The position numbers and the translations under genes were made by a program. The notes under the pieces are model-generated. The model had not been told where the DNA came from, made no database searches, and was given only the letters and a program-made list of their open reading frames with translations. A stretch of DNA of 64,000 nucleotides from an uncultured Clostridia bacterium (GTDB lineage: Bacteria; Bacillota; Clostridia; Christensenellales; Borkfalkiaceae), in NCBI GenBank assembly GCA_949283125.1, contig CASDRK010000017.1, forward strand, positions 124,001 to 188,000, written 5' to 3'. Each line of letters opens with the position of its first letter. Within the stretch, counting starts at the first letter, position 1. This document shows positions 1-8,238 of the stretch, piece by piece.

Positions 1-281
1 CAGTTCTTCATCTTGCGCATAAGTTCCCCGCCTATGCCGCGGCGCTGGTATTCCGGCATCACGAGCAGATAGTGAATGTAAGCCGTCATCTCTCCGTCGT
101 CCATTGCCGCGGCGAGCCCCACGAGCTGTCCGTCCTGCCATGCGGAATAAACTTTGCTGTAGCCTTTGATTGCCTTCGCAAGTCTTTCGGGGTAGTTGCC
201 GGAACTCCAGTTTACTGATTTAAACAGCTTTTGCAGCTGTTCGGCGGTAAATGATTTTGTCGTCTTAAATATAATTTTCAT
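1..281 (-). CDS. GNAT N-acetyltransferase, 3' part cut by window edge
   Basis: Reading the minus strand from the ATG at 279-281 gives 93 residues with no stop before the window edge. It carries the GNAT acetyl-CoA-binding signature: a beta strand 'YIHYLLVMPEYQ' followed by the P-loop-like 'RRGIGGELM' (R-x-x-G-x-G/A). The family transfers an acetyl group from acetyl-CoA to an amine; the substrate cannot be read from the sequence. A GGAG lies about 12 nt upstream of the ATG. The gene follows the TIGR04076 gene by 9 nt on the same strand, so it is probably the third gene of the CPBP operon. Only the N-terminal two thirds are visible. Confidence 0.85.
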   Translation of the reverse strand, partial: MKIIFKTTKSFTAEQLQKLFKSVNWSSGNYPERLAKAIKGYSKVYSAWQDGQLVGLAAAMDDGEMTAYIHYLLVMPEYQRRGIGGELMRKMKN

Positions 282-290
282 TTACGAAAT

Positions 291-605
291 TTACTCCGCG
301 TCGTCGTTCAAGGTTTCAAGCAAAAAGCTTACGGGGCGGAATCCGTCGTTGCATGAGATCATTGCGGACTTTTTGTTTTTCATCCAGCCGTCGTAAAAAT
401 CTTCGGCGCCGCAGGCCAGAGCCATTGCAAAGGCCGACATGCTCTCCCAGGCGCTGTCGCAAAGGCCTTCGGGTTTTTTGGTGCCGTTTGCGATAAATAT
501 CTGACCTTCGCGCATGTCGCACGCTTTCTCTATCGGGTTTTCGTATTGCTCGATGAGGTCGTCGTGCCGAACCGTTTTCATAACCGTTATTTTTACTTTT
601 TTCAT
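291..605 (-). CDS. TIGR04076 family small protein
   Basis: 104 residues beginning 'MKKVKITVMKT'. The pattern matches my recollection of the TIGR04076 family: an N-terminal 'KVKITV' strand, a 'C-x(4)-GQ-x-F' segment, 'P-x-GLC-x-AW', and the C-terminal 'CNDGFRPVSFLLE'. The family's biochemical role is unknown. The longer upstream reading of this frame (to 1151) is a shadow of the CPBP gene. The chosen ATG overlaps the CPBP stop codon in an ATGA quadruplet (602-605), indicating translational coupling. It is followed 9 nt later by a GNAT gene. Confidence 0.75.
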   Translation of the reverse strand: MKKVKITVMKTVRHDDLIEQYENPIEKACDMREGQIFIANGTKKPEGLCDSAWESMSAFAMALACGAEDFYDGWMKNKKSAMISCNDGFRPVSFLLETLNDDAE

Positions 606-1390
606 TGCGGTCCTTCCGTTACGTCGTTGTTTTCGTCGGTTTTCTTTGTGCGGCGGAGCCGCTTGCAATCGATAAGCCAAAGCGCGATCGCGGTTGCAGT
701 CGTCAGCAGAATGCCTGCGATCAGGATAAAATTGAGCTTCAATACGAACGACGACATCAGCACGTTGACGTAGCCGTGAAAAAGCATGCAGAGCGGCAGG
801 CAACCCGATCGCTCGTATATCGCGCCAAGCCACAGGCAGAGGAATATGCCGAGCGTGGCCTGCAACCAGAAAGGCATTGACCGGTTGGGGTGGCCTTCGA
901 TAAACCAAAGGGGCAGATGCCACAGCGCCCATATTGCACCGCAGGCGAGCGCGGCGAGAGGAAAAGTTATTTTCTTTGTCAATGCCGGTTGCAATATTCC
1001 CCGCCAGCCAAACTCTTCCTCGCCGCCATAAATAAACGTGGAGCCGAGCAGCGTGATGAAAAAATTGAGCGCTGTCATCTGCGCGTTCCATTCCATTGAA
1101 GAGAGACCCACCGTCAGCGTAACGAGTGCGACAAACGCAAGGAAGACCCATACCCCGTGCTTTTTGTATGAAAACAAAAATTTTTGCAGCGAGCGCAGGT
1201 AAGGCCTGCCTTCAATGCAAAACAATGCGGCGATGGCCGGACCGAAGTTGCCTATAATATAAATAATTGAAGGCAATATATCGCCATATACAAAATCAGT
1301 ATATGCTACAAGCGCGGCCACGCCCCACCAACAGGCATAAGTTATTGCAAATGTAATAATCAGATATTTTGCAACCGATTTTATAGTCAT
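602..1390 (-). CDS. CPBP/CAAX-type intramembrane metalloprotease
   Basis: 262-residue polytopic membrane protein of the CPBP (Abi/Rce1-like, PF02517) family. The three glutamate/histidine motifs are visible in order: 'EEFGWRG' (EExxxR), 'ALWHLPLWF' (a WH-type motif 2) and 'HGYVN' (HxxxN). These are the presumed metal and active-site residues. About eight hydrophobic segments alternate with short loops. I start at the ATG at 1390, not the upstream in-frame start at 1552, because a TATAAT box lies only 6 nt upstream (1397-1402). The longer version would read through a tRNA-derived repeat. Bacterial members process peptides or prenylated proteins, often in bacteriocin immunity; the substrate here is unknown. 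Confidence 0.88.
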   Translation of the reverse strand: MTIKSVAKYLIITFAITYACWWGVAALVAYTDFVYGDILPSIIYIIGNFGPAIAALFCIEGRPYLRSLQKFLFSYKKHGVWVFLAFVALVTLTVGLSSMEWNAQMTALNFFITLLGSTFIYGGEEEFGWRGILQPALTKKITFPLAALACGAIWALWHLPLWFIEGHPNRSMPFWLQATLGIFLCLWLGAIYERSGCLPLCMLFHGYVNVLMSSFVLKLNFILIAGILLTTATAIALWLIDCKRLRRTKKTDENNDVTEGPQ

Positions 1391-1396
1391 ACAGCT

Positions 1397-1425
1397 ATTA
1401 TAACACAGCAGAGAAGCGAAGTCCA
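1397..1425 (-). promoter_or_regulatory. Sigma-A promoter of the CPBP operon, leaderless geometry
   Basis: Minus-strand -35 TGGACT (1420-1425), 17-bp spacer, perfect -10 TATAAT (1397-1402). Only 6 nt separate the -10 box from the ATG at 1390, so the transcript should start at or beside the start codon. Confidence 0.75.
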
Positions 1426-1472
1426 TCTGTATATGATTATAAAAAAGAAATAATCCGAACGCTCCGGCCGAT

Positions 1473-1532
1473 AAAAAATCCCCTCGAACGACAAAAGTCG
1501 TAAGAGGGGATTGGCGCGGAGAAGAGGATTTG
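1473..1532 (-). repeat. 60-bp direct repeat, copy 1: duplicated tRNA-Ser 3' end plus terminator
   Basis: Identical to 1657-1716, offset by 184 bp. Read on the minus strand it holds the last part of tRNA-Ser (T-arm 3' strand, acceptor 3' strand, discriminator and CCA), followed by the hairpin and T-run of the tRNA terminator. No 5' tRNA half is attached here, so it is a relic of duplication or of insertion at the tRNA 3' end. Confidence 0.9.
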
Positions 1533-1655
1533 CGCCTTGAGCGGACGCGCACGATTGACAGCCAATCCTATGGCTGTCAAGTCGGCGGTAGAGCCCGCCG
1601 ACCTGCGCAAACGCAGGCGTTTGCTTGTCTCCCCTCAAATCCTCTGTACTCCGGC
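1533..1655. repeat. Hairpin-rich tRNA-associated element A
   Basis: This stretch lies between the two tRNA-Ser 3' ends. It contains three consecutive stems: TTGACAGCCA/TGGCTGTCAA (1555-1580), GTCGGCGG/CCGCCGAC (1581-1602) and CCTGCG/CGCAGG (1602-1617). The end near 1619-1648 (GTTTGCTTGT, then CCCCTCAA) recurs almost identically at 25744-25772. The outer 10 bp (AGAGGATTTG at 1523-1532 and CAAATCCTCT at 1635-1644) are inverted copies of the tRNA-Ser T-arm strand. No ORF of note is present. Confidence 0.7.
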
Positions 1656-1695
1656 AAAAAAATCCCCTCGAACGACAAAAGTCGTAAGAGGGGAT
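1656..1695 (-). terminator. Intrinsic terminator of tRNA-Ser
   Basis: Minus-strand stem AATCCCCTC...GAGGGGATT with an extended inner stem around a TTTT loop, followed by a run of seven T. It starts immediately after the encoded CCA of the tRNA. Confidence 0.85.
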
Positions 1696-1785
1696 TGGCG
1701 CGGAGAAGAGGATTTGAACCTCCGTACGGGGTTAACCGTAACACGATTTCCAATCGTGCGCCTTAAACCGCTCAGCCATCTCCGC
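1696..1785 (-). tRNA. tRNA-Ser (anticodon GGA)
   Basis: Minus-strand cloverleaf: acceptor GCGGAGA pairs with TCTCCGC, discriminator G, then encoded CCA (1696-1698). The anticodon stem CACGA/TCGTG closes loop TTGGAAA, giving anticodon GGA. A long variable arm (class II) precedes the T-loop GTTCAAATC. It has its own promoter at 1819-1847 and a terminator directly downstream. Confidence 0.96.
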
Positions 1786-1818
1786 ATGCGATGCCCGCGG
1801 CTTGCCGCAAGCATTAAT

Positions 1819-1847
1819 ATGATATTAAAAAACTCACAAAAAATCAA
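1819..1847 (-). promoter_or_regulatory. tRNA-Ser promoter
   Basis: Minus-strand -35 TTGATT (1842-1847), 17-bp spacer, -10 TATCAT (1819-1824), about 34 nt upstream of the mature tRNA 5' end. Confidence 0.65.
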
Positions 1848-1876
1848 GCATTTTTGCGGCGCGTTCGCAATTATTC

Positions 1877-1905
1877 TTTACAAATTTTTTATAAGATGCT
1901 AAAAT
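1877..1905 (+). promoter_or_regulatory. Promoter of the small-ORF/aminopeptidase operon
   Basis: TTTACA (1877-1882), 17-bp spacer, TAAAAT (1900-1905). The predicted leader before the ATG at 1934 is about 22 nt and contains a weak AGGCGG. Confidence 0.65.
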
Positions 1906-1933
1906 TTAGTAAATAATCACAGGCGGTATTTTT

Positions 1934-2155
1934 ATGGCACTGACCGATAAAGAAAAGATGTTGGGTTTTGCCCTGCGCGCCCGCGGCGTCCGCAAGGAAG
2001 CAATGATAAGCATTATGTCGCTTTTGACGCTCGAAGATGAGCAGGATGACATGGCGTGGTTTATCGGGCAGAATCCGACGGCGGGCGAAGAGCTGCTGCT
2101 GCGCGTTGCCCTGCAACTGGATAAAGAATCCCGCGAAAAAGGACTGAAATCATGA
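1934..2155 (+). CDS. Small conserved-looking protein of unknown function
   Basis: 73 residues, predicted helical and acidic, with no membrane segment, signal peptide or cysteine cluster. I do not recognise the family. Support for a real gene: its own promoter at 1877-1905, an AGGCGG about 7 nt before the ATG, codon use like its neighbours, and a 4-nt ATGA overlap with the aminopeptidase start (2152-2155). The overlap indicates a coupled two-gene operon. The composition (charged helix, 'LTLEDEQDDMAWFI') suggests a small regulator or partner protein, but nothing in the sequence decides this. Confidence 0.65.
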   Translation: MALTDKEKMLGFALRARGVRKEAMISIMSLLTLEDEQDDMAWFIGQNPTAGEELLLRVALQLDKESREKGLKS

Positions 2156-3378
2156 ACAGATCAAGACTTGAAAATTATGCAAAACTTATAGTTAAGAGCG
2201 GTTTGAACGTGCAGAATGGTCAGGAAGTGCTCATTCAGTGCGGACTCGATCAGCCTGATTTTGTTGCGATGGTCACGGAAGAATGCTATAAGGCCGGAGC
2301 AAAGAGAGTGACGGTCAAATGGTCGTACCAGCCTGTCGCCAGGATGCACTACCTGTATCGCTCGCCCGAAACGCTGTCTGAATTTACGGATATCGAAAGG
2401 GCCGAATGGCAGAACAGGGTTGACAAGCTTACATGCCTTTTGTGGCTGGATTCCGACGACCCCGACGGGCTTGCGGGCACGGACAGCGCAAAGATAGCGG
2501 CCGCGAACATGGCAAGATTTCCCTCTATAAAGCCCTTCCGCGATGCTATGGAAAACAGATATCAGTGGTGCATAGCCGCCGTTCCCGGCAAGATGTGGGC
2601 GAAAAAAATTTTCCCCGAACTGTCGGAAGAGGAGGGCATTGAAAGGCTTTGGCAGGCAATTCTGGATTGTTCGCGCGTTACGGATGACCCCATAGGCGAG
2701 TGGAACGCGCACAACAAAAACCTTGCCATGCGCTGCAAATTTTTAAACGATTACCGTTTTGACAGGCTGGAATACCGCAGTTCAAACGGAACGGACTTCG
2801 TTGTCGGGCTCAACCCCGAAGGCATCTTCTGCGGCGGCGGCGAGACTACGCTCGGCAAAAACATTTATTTCAATCCCAACATTCCCAGCGAAGAGGTGTT
2901 CACCTCGCCCATGCGCGGCAGAGCGGAAGGCAAGGTGGTTGCAACCAAGCCGCTTTCCTATCAGGGCAAGCTGATAGAAAATTTCTGGATAGAGTTCAGG
3001 AACGGAAGAGCGGTGAAAGTGGGAGCCGAAAAAAATCAGGACGTGTTGGAAAAAATGATAGAGATGGACGAGGGTGCCGCCTGTCTGGGCGAAGTTGCGC
3101 TCATTGCTTACAATTCGCCCATAAACAACACCGGAATACTCTTCTACAATACTCTGTTCGATGAAAACGCAAGCTGTCATCTCGCTCTCGGCAGGGGATT
3201 CAACAACTGTCTCGAAGGGTACGAAAACTACACGAACGAGGAGTGCGAAAAGAAGGGGATAAACAGCTCCATGATCCACGTGGATTTCATGATAGGCAGC
3301 AAAGACCTCTCCATAGTCGGCATAACGGCCGACGGCAGGCGCGTGCAGGTGTTCAAGGACGGCAACTGGGCGTTCTGA
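2152..3378 (+). CDS. M29 family aminopeptidase
   Basis: 408 residues, the usual length for the AmpS/PepS/AmpII M29 family of dinuclear metallo-aminopeptidases. The metal ligands are in place: E259 ('RAEGKV'), E314 ('LGEVAL'), H343 ('ASCHLALG'), H376 and D378 ('MIHVDFMIG'). They fall at nearly the family's standard numbering. The family is cytosolic and removes N-terminal residues from peptides. No signal peptide is visible. The start overlaps the preceding small gene by 4 nt. Transcription ends at the strong hairpin at 3418-3446. Confidence 0.93.
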   Translation: MNRSRLENYAKLIVKSGLNVQNGQEVLIQCGLDQPDFVAMVTEECYKAGAKRVTVKWSYQPVARMHYLYRSPETLSEFTDIERAEWQNRVDKLTCLLWLDSDDPDGLAGTDSAKIAAANMARFPSIKPFRDAMENRYQWCIAAVPGKMWAKKIFPELSEEEGIERLWQAILDCSRVTDDPIGEWNAHNKNLAMRCKFLNDYRFDRLEYRSSNGTDFVVGLNPEGIFCGGGETTLGKNIYFNPNIPSEEVFTSPMRGRAEGKVVATKPLSYQGKLIENFWIEFRNGRAVKVGAEKNQDVLEKMIEMDEGAACLGEVALIAYNSPINNTGILFYNTLFDENASCHLALGRGFNNCLEGYENYTNEECEKKGINSSMIHVDFMIGSKDLSIVGITADGRRVQVFKDGNWAF

Positions 3379-3417
3379 AGCGATATCCGATTATATTAAT
3401 GTTATAAAGTTAATGTT

Positions 3418-3446
3418 AAAAGGCGGCCGGAAGGCCGCCTTTTAAC
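3418..3446. terminator. Bidirectional terminator
   Basis: AAAAGGCGGCC-GGAA-GGCCGCCTTTT with T-runs on both strands. It lies between the convergent aminopeptidase and RlmI-like genes and can end both transcripts. Confidence 0.9.
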
Positions 3447-3486
3447 ATGTGCGCGCGTGCGCAAATTTTCAAATCTATTTAAAGAT

Positions 3487-4656
3487 TTATATAATGTGTA
3501 AAGCGAAAAATTTTAAATATTGCGTCTCCTCGGCGCAGAGCAGCGCAGGGTGGTCGGGAGCCTGGGATTTGATTTCTACAGAGCGCACCGTTCTGCCCGA
3601 TTGACGGGCGGCTTCTATGAGCATCTTTTCAAACAGCGGCATGGTCATGTAGTGTGAGCAGGAGCAAGTGATCAGAAATCCTCCGCTATTTACAATCTTC
3701 ATCGCCGCGGAGTTTATGTCTCTGTAGCCGCGGTAGGCGTCTTTTACCTGATCGGCGCTCTTGCAGAATGCAGGGGGATCGAGGATGACGGTGTCGAAAG
3801 TTTTCTTTTGCTGTCTGAAGCCGCGCAGAACGTCGAACACGTCGCCGCACAGCGTATCGATGTTTTCAAATCCGTTCAGAGCCGCGTTGTCCTCAACATT
3901 TTTCAGAGCGAGAGCGGAGATGTCGCATGCTGTCACGTGCTTTGCGACCGTGGCCGCATTGAGTGAAAATCCGCCGCTGTTGCAAAAGCAGTCCAGAACC
4001 TCCCCGGCGCCTTTGCAGTATCTGCGCACTGCAAATCTGTTTTCTTTCTGGTCGAGGAAGTATCCCGTTTTTTGCCCGTTTTTTATGTCTGCGAGCATTT
4101 TGATCCCGTTTTCGCAGATTTCAACCCGGTCGGCCACTTCGCCGCTGATCAGGCCCTTCGTCTCGCTTAGGCCCTCCTTTTTGCGCACGGATACGTCGCT
4201 GCGTTCATATATGCCTTTGGGCGAGAACAGTTCGTTCAGACAGCTTGCTATCATATTCTTGCGCAACTCTATGCCCAGCGAAAGGCACTGCATTACAAGA
4301 ACGTCGTTATATCTGTCAATTATCAGCGCCGGCAGATCGTCGGCTTCGGCGAAAACCATGCGGTAGCAGTTGTCGTAGCCGAGTTTTCTTCTGTAATCGT
4401 CGGCGGCTTTGATGCGTTTCAGATACAGTTCGCGGCCGTCCTGCTCGTCGTTTCTGATAAATATACGGACAAGTATTTTGGATGCGTGATTGATGTATCC
4501 TTTTCCGATATATCTTCCGTCGGCGGCGAAAACCGTTGCGAGCGAACCGTTTTTATCCTTGTTCTCTATTCGCGCGACTTCGTTTGCGTACACCCAGCTG
4601 TGCCCGGCGACTATGCGTTTTTCTTCGTTTTTCTTCAGATATATTTCGTAACCCAT
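3487..4656 (-). CDS. rlmI: Class I SAM-dependent rRNA methyltransferase, RlmI-like
   Basis: 389 residues. The N-terminal PUA-type RNA-binding region (about 1-80, starting 'YLKKNEEKRIVAGHSWVYANEV') is followed by a central domain and a Rossmann methyltransferase. Motif I is 'DCFCNSGGFSLNAA', with 'DPPAFCKS' as the D-P-P-x-F motif. The catalytic cysteines lie in 'TCSCSHYM', as in RlmI (23S rRNA m5C1962). Family and reaction are well supported. The exact target base is inferred from E. coli RlmI. The start at 4656 is 6 nt from a TAAAAT box and has no Shine-Dalgarno, so a leaderless mRNA is likely. Confidence 0.88.
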   Translation of the reverse strand: MGYEIYLKKNEEKRIVAGHSWVYANEVARIENKDKNGSLATVFAADGRYIGKGYINHASKILVRIFIRNDEQDGRELYLKRIKAADDYRRKLGYDNCYRMVFAEADDLPALIIDRYNDVLVMQCLSLGIELRKNMIASCLNELFSPKGIYERSDVSVRKKEGLSETKGLISGEVADRVEICENGIKMLADIKNGQKTGYFLDQKENRFAVRRYCKGAGEVLDCFCNSGGFSLNAATVAKHVTACDISALALKNVEDNAALNGFENIDTLCGDVFDVLRGFRQQKKTFDTVILDPPAFCKSADQVKDAYRGYRDINSAAMKIVNSGGFLITCSCSHYMTMPLFEKMLIEAARQSGRTVRSVEIKSQAPDHPALLCAEETQYLKFFALHII

Positions 4657-4662
4657 AAAATA

Positions 4663-4691
4663 ATTTTAGCAGACGGCGGGAATAATTGCAA
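4663..4691 (-). promoter_or_regulatory. rlmI promoter, leaderless geometry
   Basis: Minus-strand TTGCAA (4686-4691), 17-bp spacer, TAAAAT (4663-4668), then 6 nt to the ATG. It is divergent from the ABC exporter promoter; the two -35 boxes are 16 bp apart. Confidence 0.75.
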
Positions 4692-4707
4692 TTAAATTGA
4701 ATTACGA

Positions 4708-4736
4708 TTGCTTTTTTGCCGGCGCTTTGGTATAAT
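4708..4736 (+). promoter_or_regulatory. ABC exporter promoter, leaderless geometry
   Basis: TTGCTT (4708-4713), 17-bp spacer, TATAAT (4731-4736). The ATG is at 4743, 6 nt after the -10 box, where transcription itself should begin. No Shine-Dalgarno is present. Confidence 0.78.
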
Positions 4737-4742
4737 TTCCCT

Positions 4743-6464
4743 ATGAGAAAATTATTGAAATATCTGAAGCATTATAAGGTGGAAAGCGTGCTCGCGCCGT
4801 TTTTTAAATTGCTCGAAGCCGCATTTGAGCTTATAGTGCCGCTGATAGTTGCGTCCATAATAGACGACGGCGTGACGGCGGGCAGAGGGGCCGGTTACGT
4901 GGCATGGATGTGTCTTTTGCTCGTCGCGCTCGGCGTCGTCGGGTTGCTGAGTTCCGTTACGGCCCAGTATTTTGCGGCCAAGAGCGCCGTTGGCTTTGCA
5001 AAAGAATTGAGGAGCGATCTCTTCAAAAAGATGCAGTCGCTGACGTATTCGCAGATAGACGGAATAGGCACGTCGCGCATGATTACCCGCATGACGAGCG
5101 ACGTCAATCAGATCCAGTCGGGCGTTAATCTCGTTCTGCGGCTGTTCATGCGTTCGCCGTTCATTGTTTTCGGCGCGATGATAATGGCCTTTACGATAAG
5201 CGCCGCCGCCGGCGGCGTGTTTGCCGTCACTATCGCCGTGCTGTGCGTGGTTGTGTTCGGCATAATGCTTATAACCATTCCGCTATATAAAAGATCGCAG
5301 GCAAATCTGGACAAGGTCACGGCCGCCACAAGGCAGACTCTCGTCGGCGTAAGGGTTCTTCGCGCATTCTGCAAGGAGGACGAGGAGATAGACGGGTTCA
5401 ATGCAAAAAACGGCGCGCTGTGCGCTTCGCAAAAGTTTGCCGGACGCGTCTCTGCGCTGATGAACCCGCTGACGTATGCAATAATCAATGCGGGAACGAT
5501 AATTCTGATCTATTTCGGCGCTCTGGAGGTAAATGCCGGCGCGCTTACGCAGGGCGAAGTCATTGCTCTATATAATTATATGGCGCAGATACTCGTCGAG
5601 CTCATCAAGCTTGCCAATCTTATAATAACCGTAACCAAATCGTTTGCGTGCGCCGGGCGGGTCAACGAGATTTTCGATATGCCCTCCGGCGTGTGCGACG
5701 GATCGTCCGTGCCTCAGCGCGGCGGAGAGCACTACATCTGCTTCGAGAATGTGTGCGCCCGCTATACCGGCGGAGCCAACGCTCTCACCGACATAAGCTT
5801 CACCGCCGAAAAGGGGCAGACGATAGGGGTGATAGGCGGTACGGGTTCGGGCAAATCCACTCTCGTCAATCTTATTCCGCATTTTTATTCCGCGAGCGAG
5901 GGCAGAGTGTCTATCGACGGCGCCGAGGTCAGCGAGCTCGGCGATTGCAGACTGCGCGACATGTGCGGCATTGTGCCGCAGCGCGCCGTGCTGTTCAGGG
6001 GAACCATACGCGAAAACATGAAGTGGGGCGATCCCGAAGCCACGGACGAGCAGATAATGCGCGCCGTGCGCAGCGCCTGCGCCGAGGACGTCGTCTGCTC
6101 AAAGGAAGGCGGTCTCGACGCCTATGTCGAGCAGGGCGGCAAAAATTTTTCCGGGGGACAGCGCCAAAGACTTACGATAGCCCGCGCCCTTGTAAAGAGA
6201 CCCGAAATTCTGATATTGGACGACAGCGCGTCCGCGCTCGACTATGCAACCGACGCGCGGCTGCGCGCAAATCTGCGCAGTCTCGACTATTCTCCCACGG
6301 TGTTCATAGTTTCGCAGCGCACGAGTTCGATACGGCATGCGGACAAAATTCTCGTGCTCGACGAAGGCCGGCTCGTAGGCTCCGGCACGCACGAAGAGTT
6401 GCTTGAAAATTGCGCGCTCTATCGCGAAATACATTACTCGCAGTACGAAAAGGAGGGTGCATGA
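4743..6464 (+). CDS. ABC exporter half-transporter, degenerate-site subunit
   Basis: 573 residues: a six-helix type I exporter membrane domain (about 1-310), then an NBD. Walker A is 'GGTGSGKST' around residues 365-373 and the signature 'FSGGQ' is canonical. The catalytic glutamate after Walker B is aspartate (D494 in 'LILDDSAS') and the switch histidine is glutamine (Q525 in 'IVSQRTSS'). This is the hallmark of the non-hydrolysing site in heterodimeric exporters such as TM287/288 and BmrCD. It pairs with the next gene, one base after its stop. Substrates of the family are drugs, lipids or peptides; the substrate here is unknown. The start is chosen by family alignment and promoter position. 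Confidence 0.92.
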   Translation: MRKLLKYLKHYKVESVLAPFFKLLEAAFELIVPLIVASIIDDGVTAGRGAGYVAWMCLLLVALGVVGLLSSVTAQYFAAKSAVGFAKELRSDLFKKMQSLTYSQIDGIGTSRMITRMTSDVNQIQSGVNLVLRLFMRSPFIVFGAMIMAFTISAAAGGVFAVTIAVLCVVVFGIMLITIPLYKRSQANLDKVTAATRQTLVGVRVLRAFCKEDEEIDGFNAKNGALCASQKFAGRVSALMNPLTYAIINAGTIILIYFGALEVNAGALTQGEVIALYNYMAQILVELIKLANLIITVTKSFACAGRVNEIFDMPSGVCDGSSVPQRGGEHYICFENVCARYTGGANALTDISFTAEKGQTIGVIGGTGSGKSTLVNLIPHFYSASEGRVSIDGAEVSELGDCRLRDMCGIVPQRAVLFRGTIRENMKWGDPEATDEQIMRAVRSACAEDVVCSKEGGLDAYVEQGGKNFSGGQRQRLTIARALVKRPEILILDDSASALDYATDARLRANLRSLDYSPTVFIVSQRTSSIRHADKILVLDEGRLVGSGTHEELLENCALYREIHYSQYEKEGA

Positions 6465-6465
6465 C

Positions 6466-8226
6466 ATGAATACGCTCTCCAAAAAGAATGTCTATGCGCG
6501 CGTGCTTAAACAGCTCAGGCCGTACCGGATTTTAATTGCCGCAACGATATTTCTGGCGCTCGTCACCGTGGCCGGCAATCTCTGGGCGCCGATAATTTTC
6601 GGCGACATAATCGATCTGATAATCGCCGACGGCGCCGTTGATTTCGACGGCATGACATACAATTTTGTCCTGCTCGCCTGCGTCATCGCAGTCACGTGCG
6701 TTGCGCAGTGGCTGATGAACGTCATCAACAACCGTATAACCTTCAACGTCGTTCGCGACATACGGTCCGACGCGTTCGCTCACATCCAGCGTCTGCCGCT
6801 GAATTTTATCGACGGTCATTCATACGGCGACATCGTAAGCCGCAACATTGCCGACGTCGACCAGTTCGCCGACGGCCTGCTCATGGGATTCACGCAGCTG
6901 TTCACGGGCGTGCTGACGATTGCCGGCACCCTCGTTTTGATGCTGACCCTGAACTGGATAATCGCGCTGATAGTATTTTTTATTTCTCCGCTTTCGCTGT
7001 TTGTAGCAAAATTTATTGCCACGCGCACCTATTCGCTCTTCATAAAAACTTCGCGCATCCGCGGAGATCAGACGGCCTTTGTGGAAGAGATGATAGATAA
7101 TCTCAAAGTCGTGCAGGCCTTCAACCGCGAGGGCGAAAACGAGGCCGTATTCGACGATATCAACAGTCAGCTTACAAAAGCTTCGCTGAAGTCCATATTC
7201 TATTCTTCGCTCACAAATCCCTGCACGCGTTTCGTAAACAGCGTCGTGTACGCCGCCGTCGCGCTTTCGGGCGCGCTGACGCTTATCTTTCCGTCGGTTC
7301 TGCCGGTGGCGTTTTCCGTGGGCAAGCTTACCACGCTGTTAAGCTATTCCAACCAGTACACCAAACCGTTCAACGAAATTTCTGGCGTCGTCACCGAACT
7401 GCAGAATGCCGTCGCCTGTGCGGCGAGGATATACGAGCTGATCGACGAGCCCGCACAGATACCCGACTCGCCGGCCGCGGAAGAACTTTCCGACGTAAGG
7501 GGAGACGTCGCTTTTGAAAACATCGAATTTTCTTACGAACCGGATAAGCCCCTCATACGCGGGCTGAACATTTCTGCCGCCGCGGGTCAGAGGGTGGCTA
7601 TAGTCGGCCCTACTGGGTGCGGCAAGACAACGCTTATCAATCTGCTCATGCGCTTTTATGATCCGCAGTCGGGAAGGATATGCGTGGACGGCAAGGATAC
7701 CCTCGGCGTCACCCGCCGCTCCTTGAGACGCAATTACGGAATGGTGCTGCAGGATACATGGCTCAAGAGCGGCACCGTCCGCCAGAATATAACGCTGGGC
7801 GCGCCGGACGCTACGGACGAACAGGTCGTCGAGGCGGCAAAGGCCGCGCATGCGCACAACTTTATAATGCAGCTCGAACACGGGTACGATACCGTGATAG
7901 GCGAAGACGGCGGAAATCTTTCACAGGGGCAGAAGCAGCTGTTGTGCATAACCAGGATAATGCTCTGTCTGCCGCCCATGCTCATTCTCGACGAAGCCAC
8001 GTCTTCCATAGATACCCGCACAGAGATGCGCATTCAGAACGCATTTGCCAAGCTGATGAAGGGGAGGACGAGTTTTATCGTCGCCCACAGGCTGTCCACC
8101 ATCAAGGAAGCTGACATCATATTGGTGATGAAGGACGGAAACATCATAGAGCAGGGCACGCACGACGAGCTGATAGCCGGACAGGGATTTTATTTCCAAC
8201 TCTATAACAGTCAATTTGCAAAATAA
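6466..8226 (+). CDS. ABC exporter half-transporter, catalytic subunit
   Basis: 586 residues: a membrane domain (about 1-320) and an NBD with a normal Walker B glutamate (D509-E510 in 'LILDEATSS') and switch histidine H541 ('IVAHRLST'). Its signature motif is 'LSQGQ' (485-489) instead of LSGGQ. In the heterodimer that signature faces the Walker motifs of the preceding subunit, so the degenerate features of both proteins converge on one nucleotide site, as expected. An AAGGAGGG lies 9 nt before the ATG. The upstream in-frame start at 6403 lies inside the previous gene and is not used. Confidence 0.93.
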   Translation: MNTLSKKNVYARVLKQLRPYRILIAATIFLALVTVAGNLWAPIIFGDIIDLIIADGAVDFDGMTYNFVLLACVIAVTCVAQWLMNVINNRITFNVVRDIRSDAFAHIQRLPLNFIDGHSYGDIVSRNIADVDQFADGLLMGFTQLFTGVLTIAGTLVLMLTLNWIIALIVFFISPLSLFVAKFIATRTYSLFIKTSRIRGDQTAFVEEMIDNLKVVQAFNREGENEAVFDDINSQLTKASLKSIFYSSLTNPCTRFVNSVVYAAVALSGALTLIFPSVLPVAFSVGKLTTLLSYSNQYTKPFNEISGVVTELQNAVACAARIYELIDEPAQIPDSPAAEELSDVRGDVAFENIEFSYEPDKPLIRGLNISAAAGQRVAIVGPTGCGKTTLINLLMRFYDPQSGRICVDGKDTLGVTRRSLRRNYGMVLQDTWLKSGTVRQNITLGAPDATDEQVVEAAKAAHAHNFIMQLEHGYDTVIGEDGGNLSQGQKQLLCITRIMLCLPPMLILDEATSSIDTRTEMRIQNAFAKLMKGRTSFIVAHRLSTIKEADIILVMKDGNIIEQGTHDELIAGQGFYFQLYNSQFAK

Positions 8227-8238
8227 TCGGAGGGTCAA

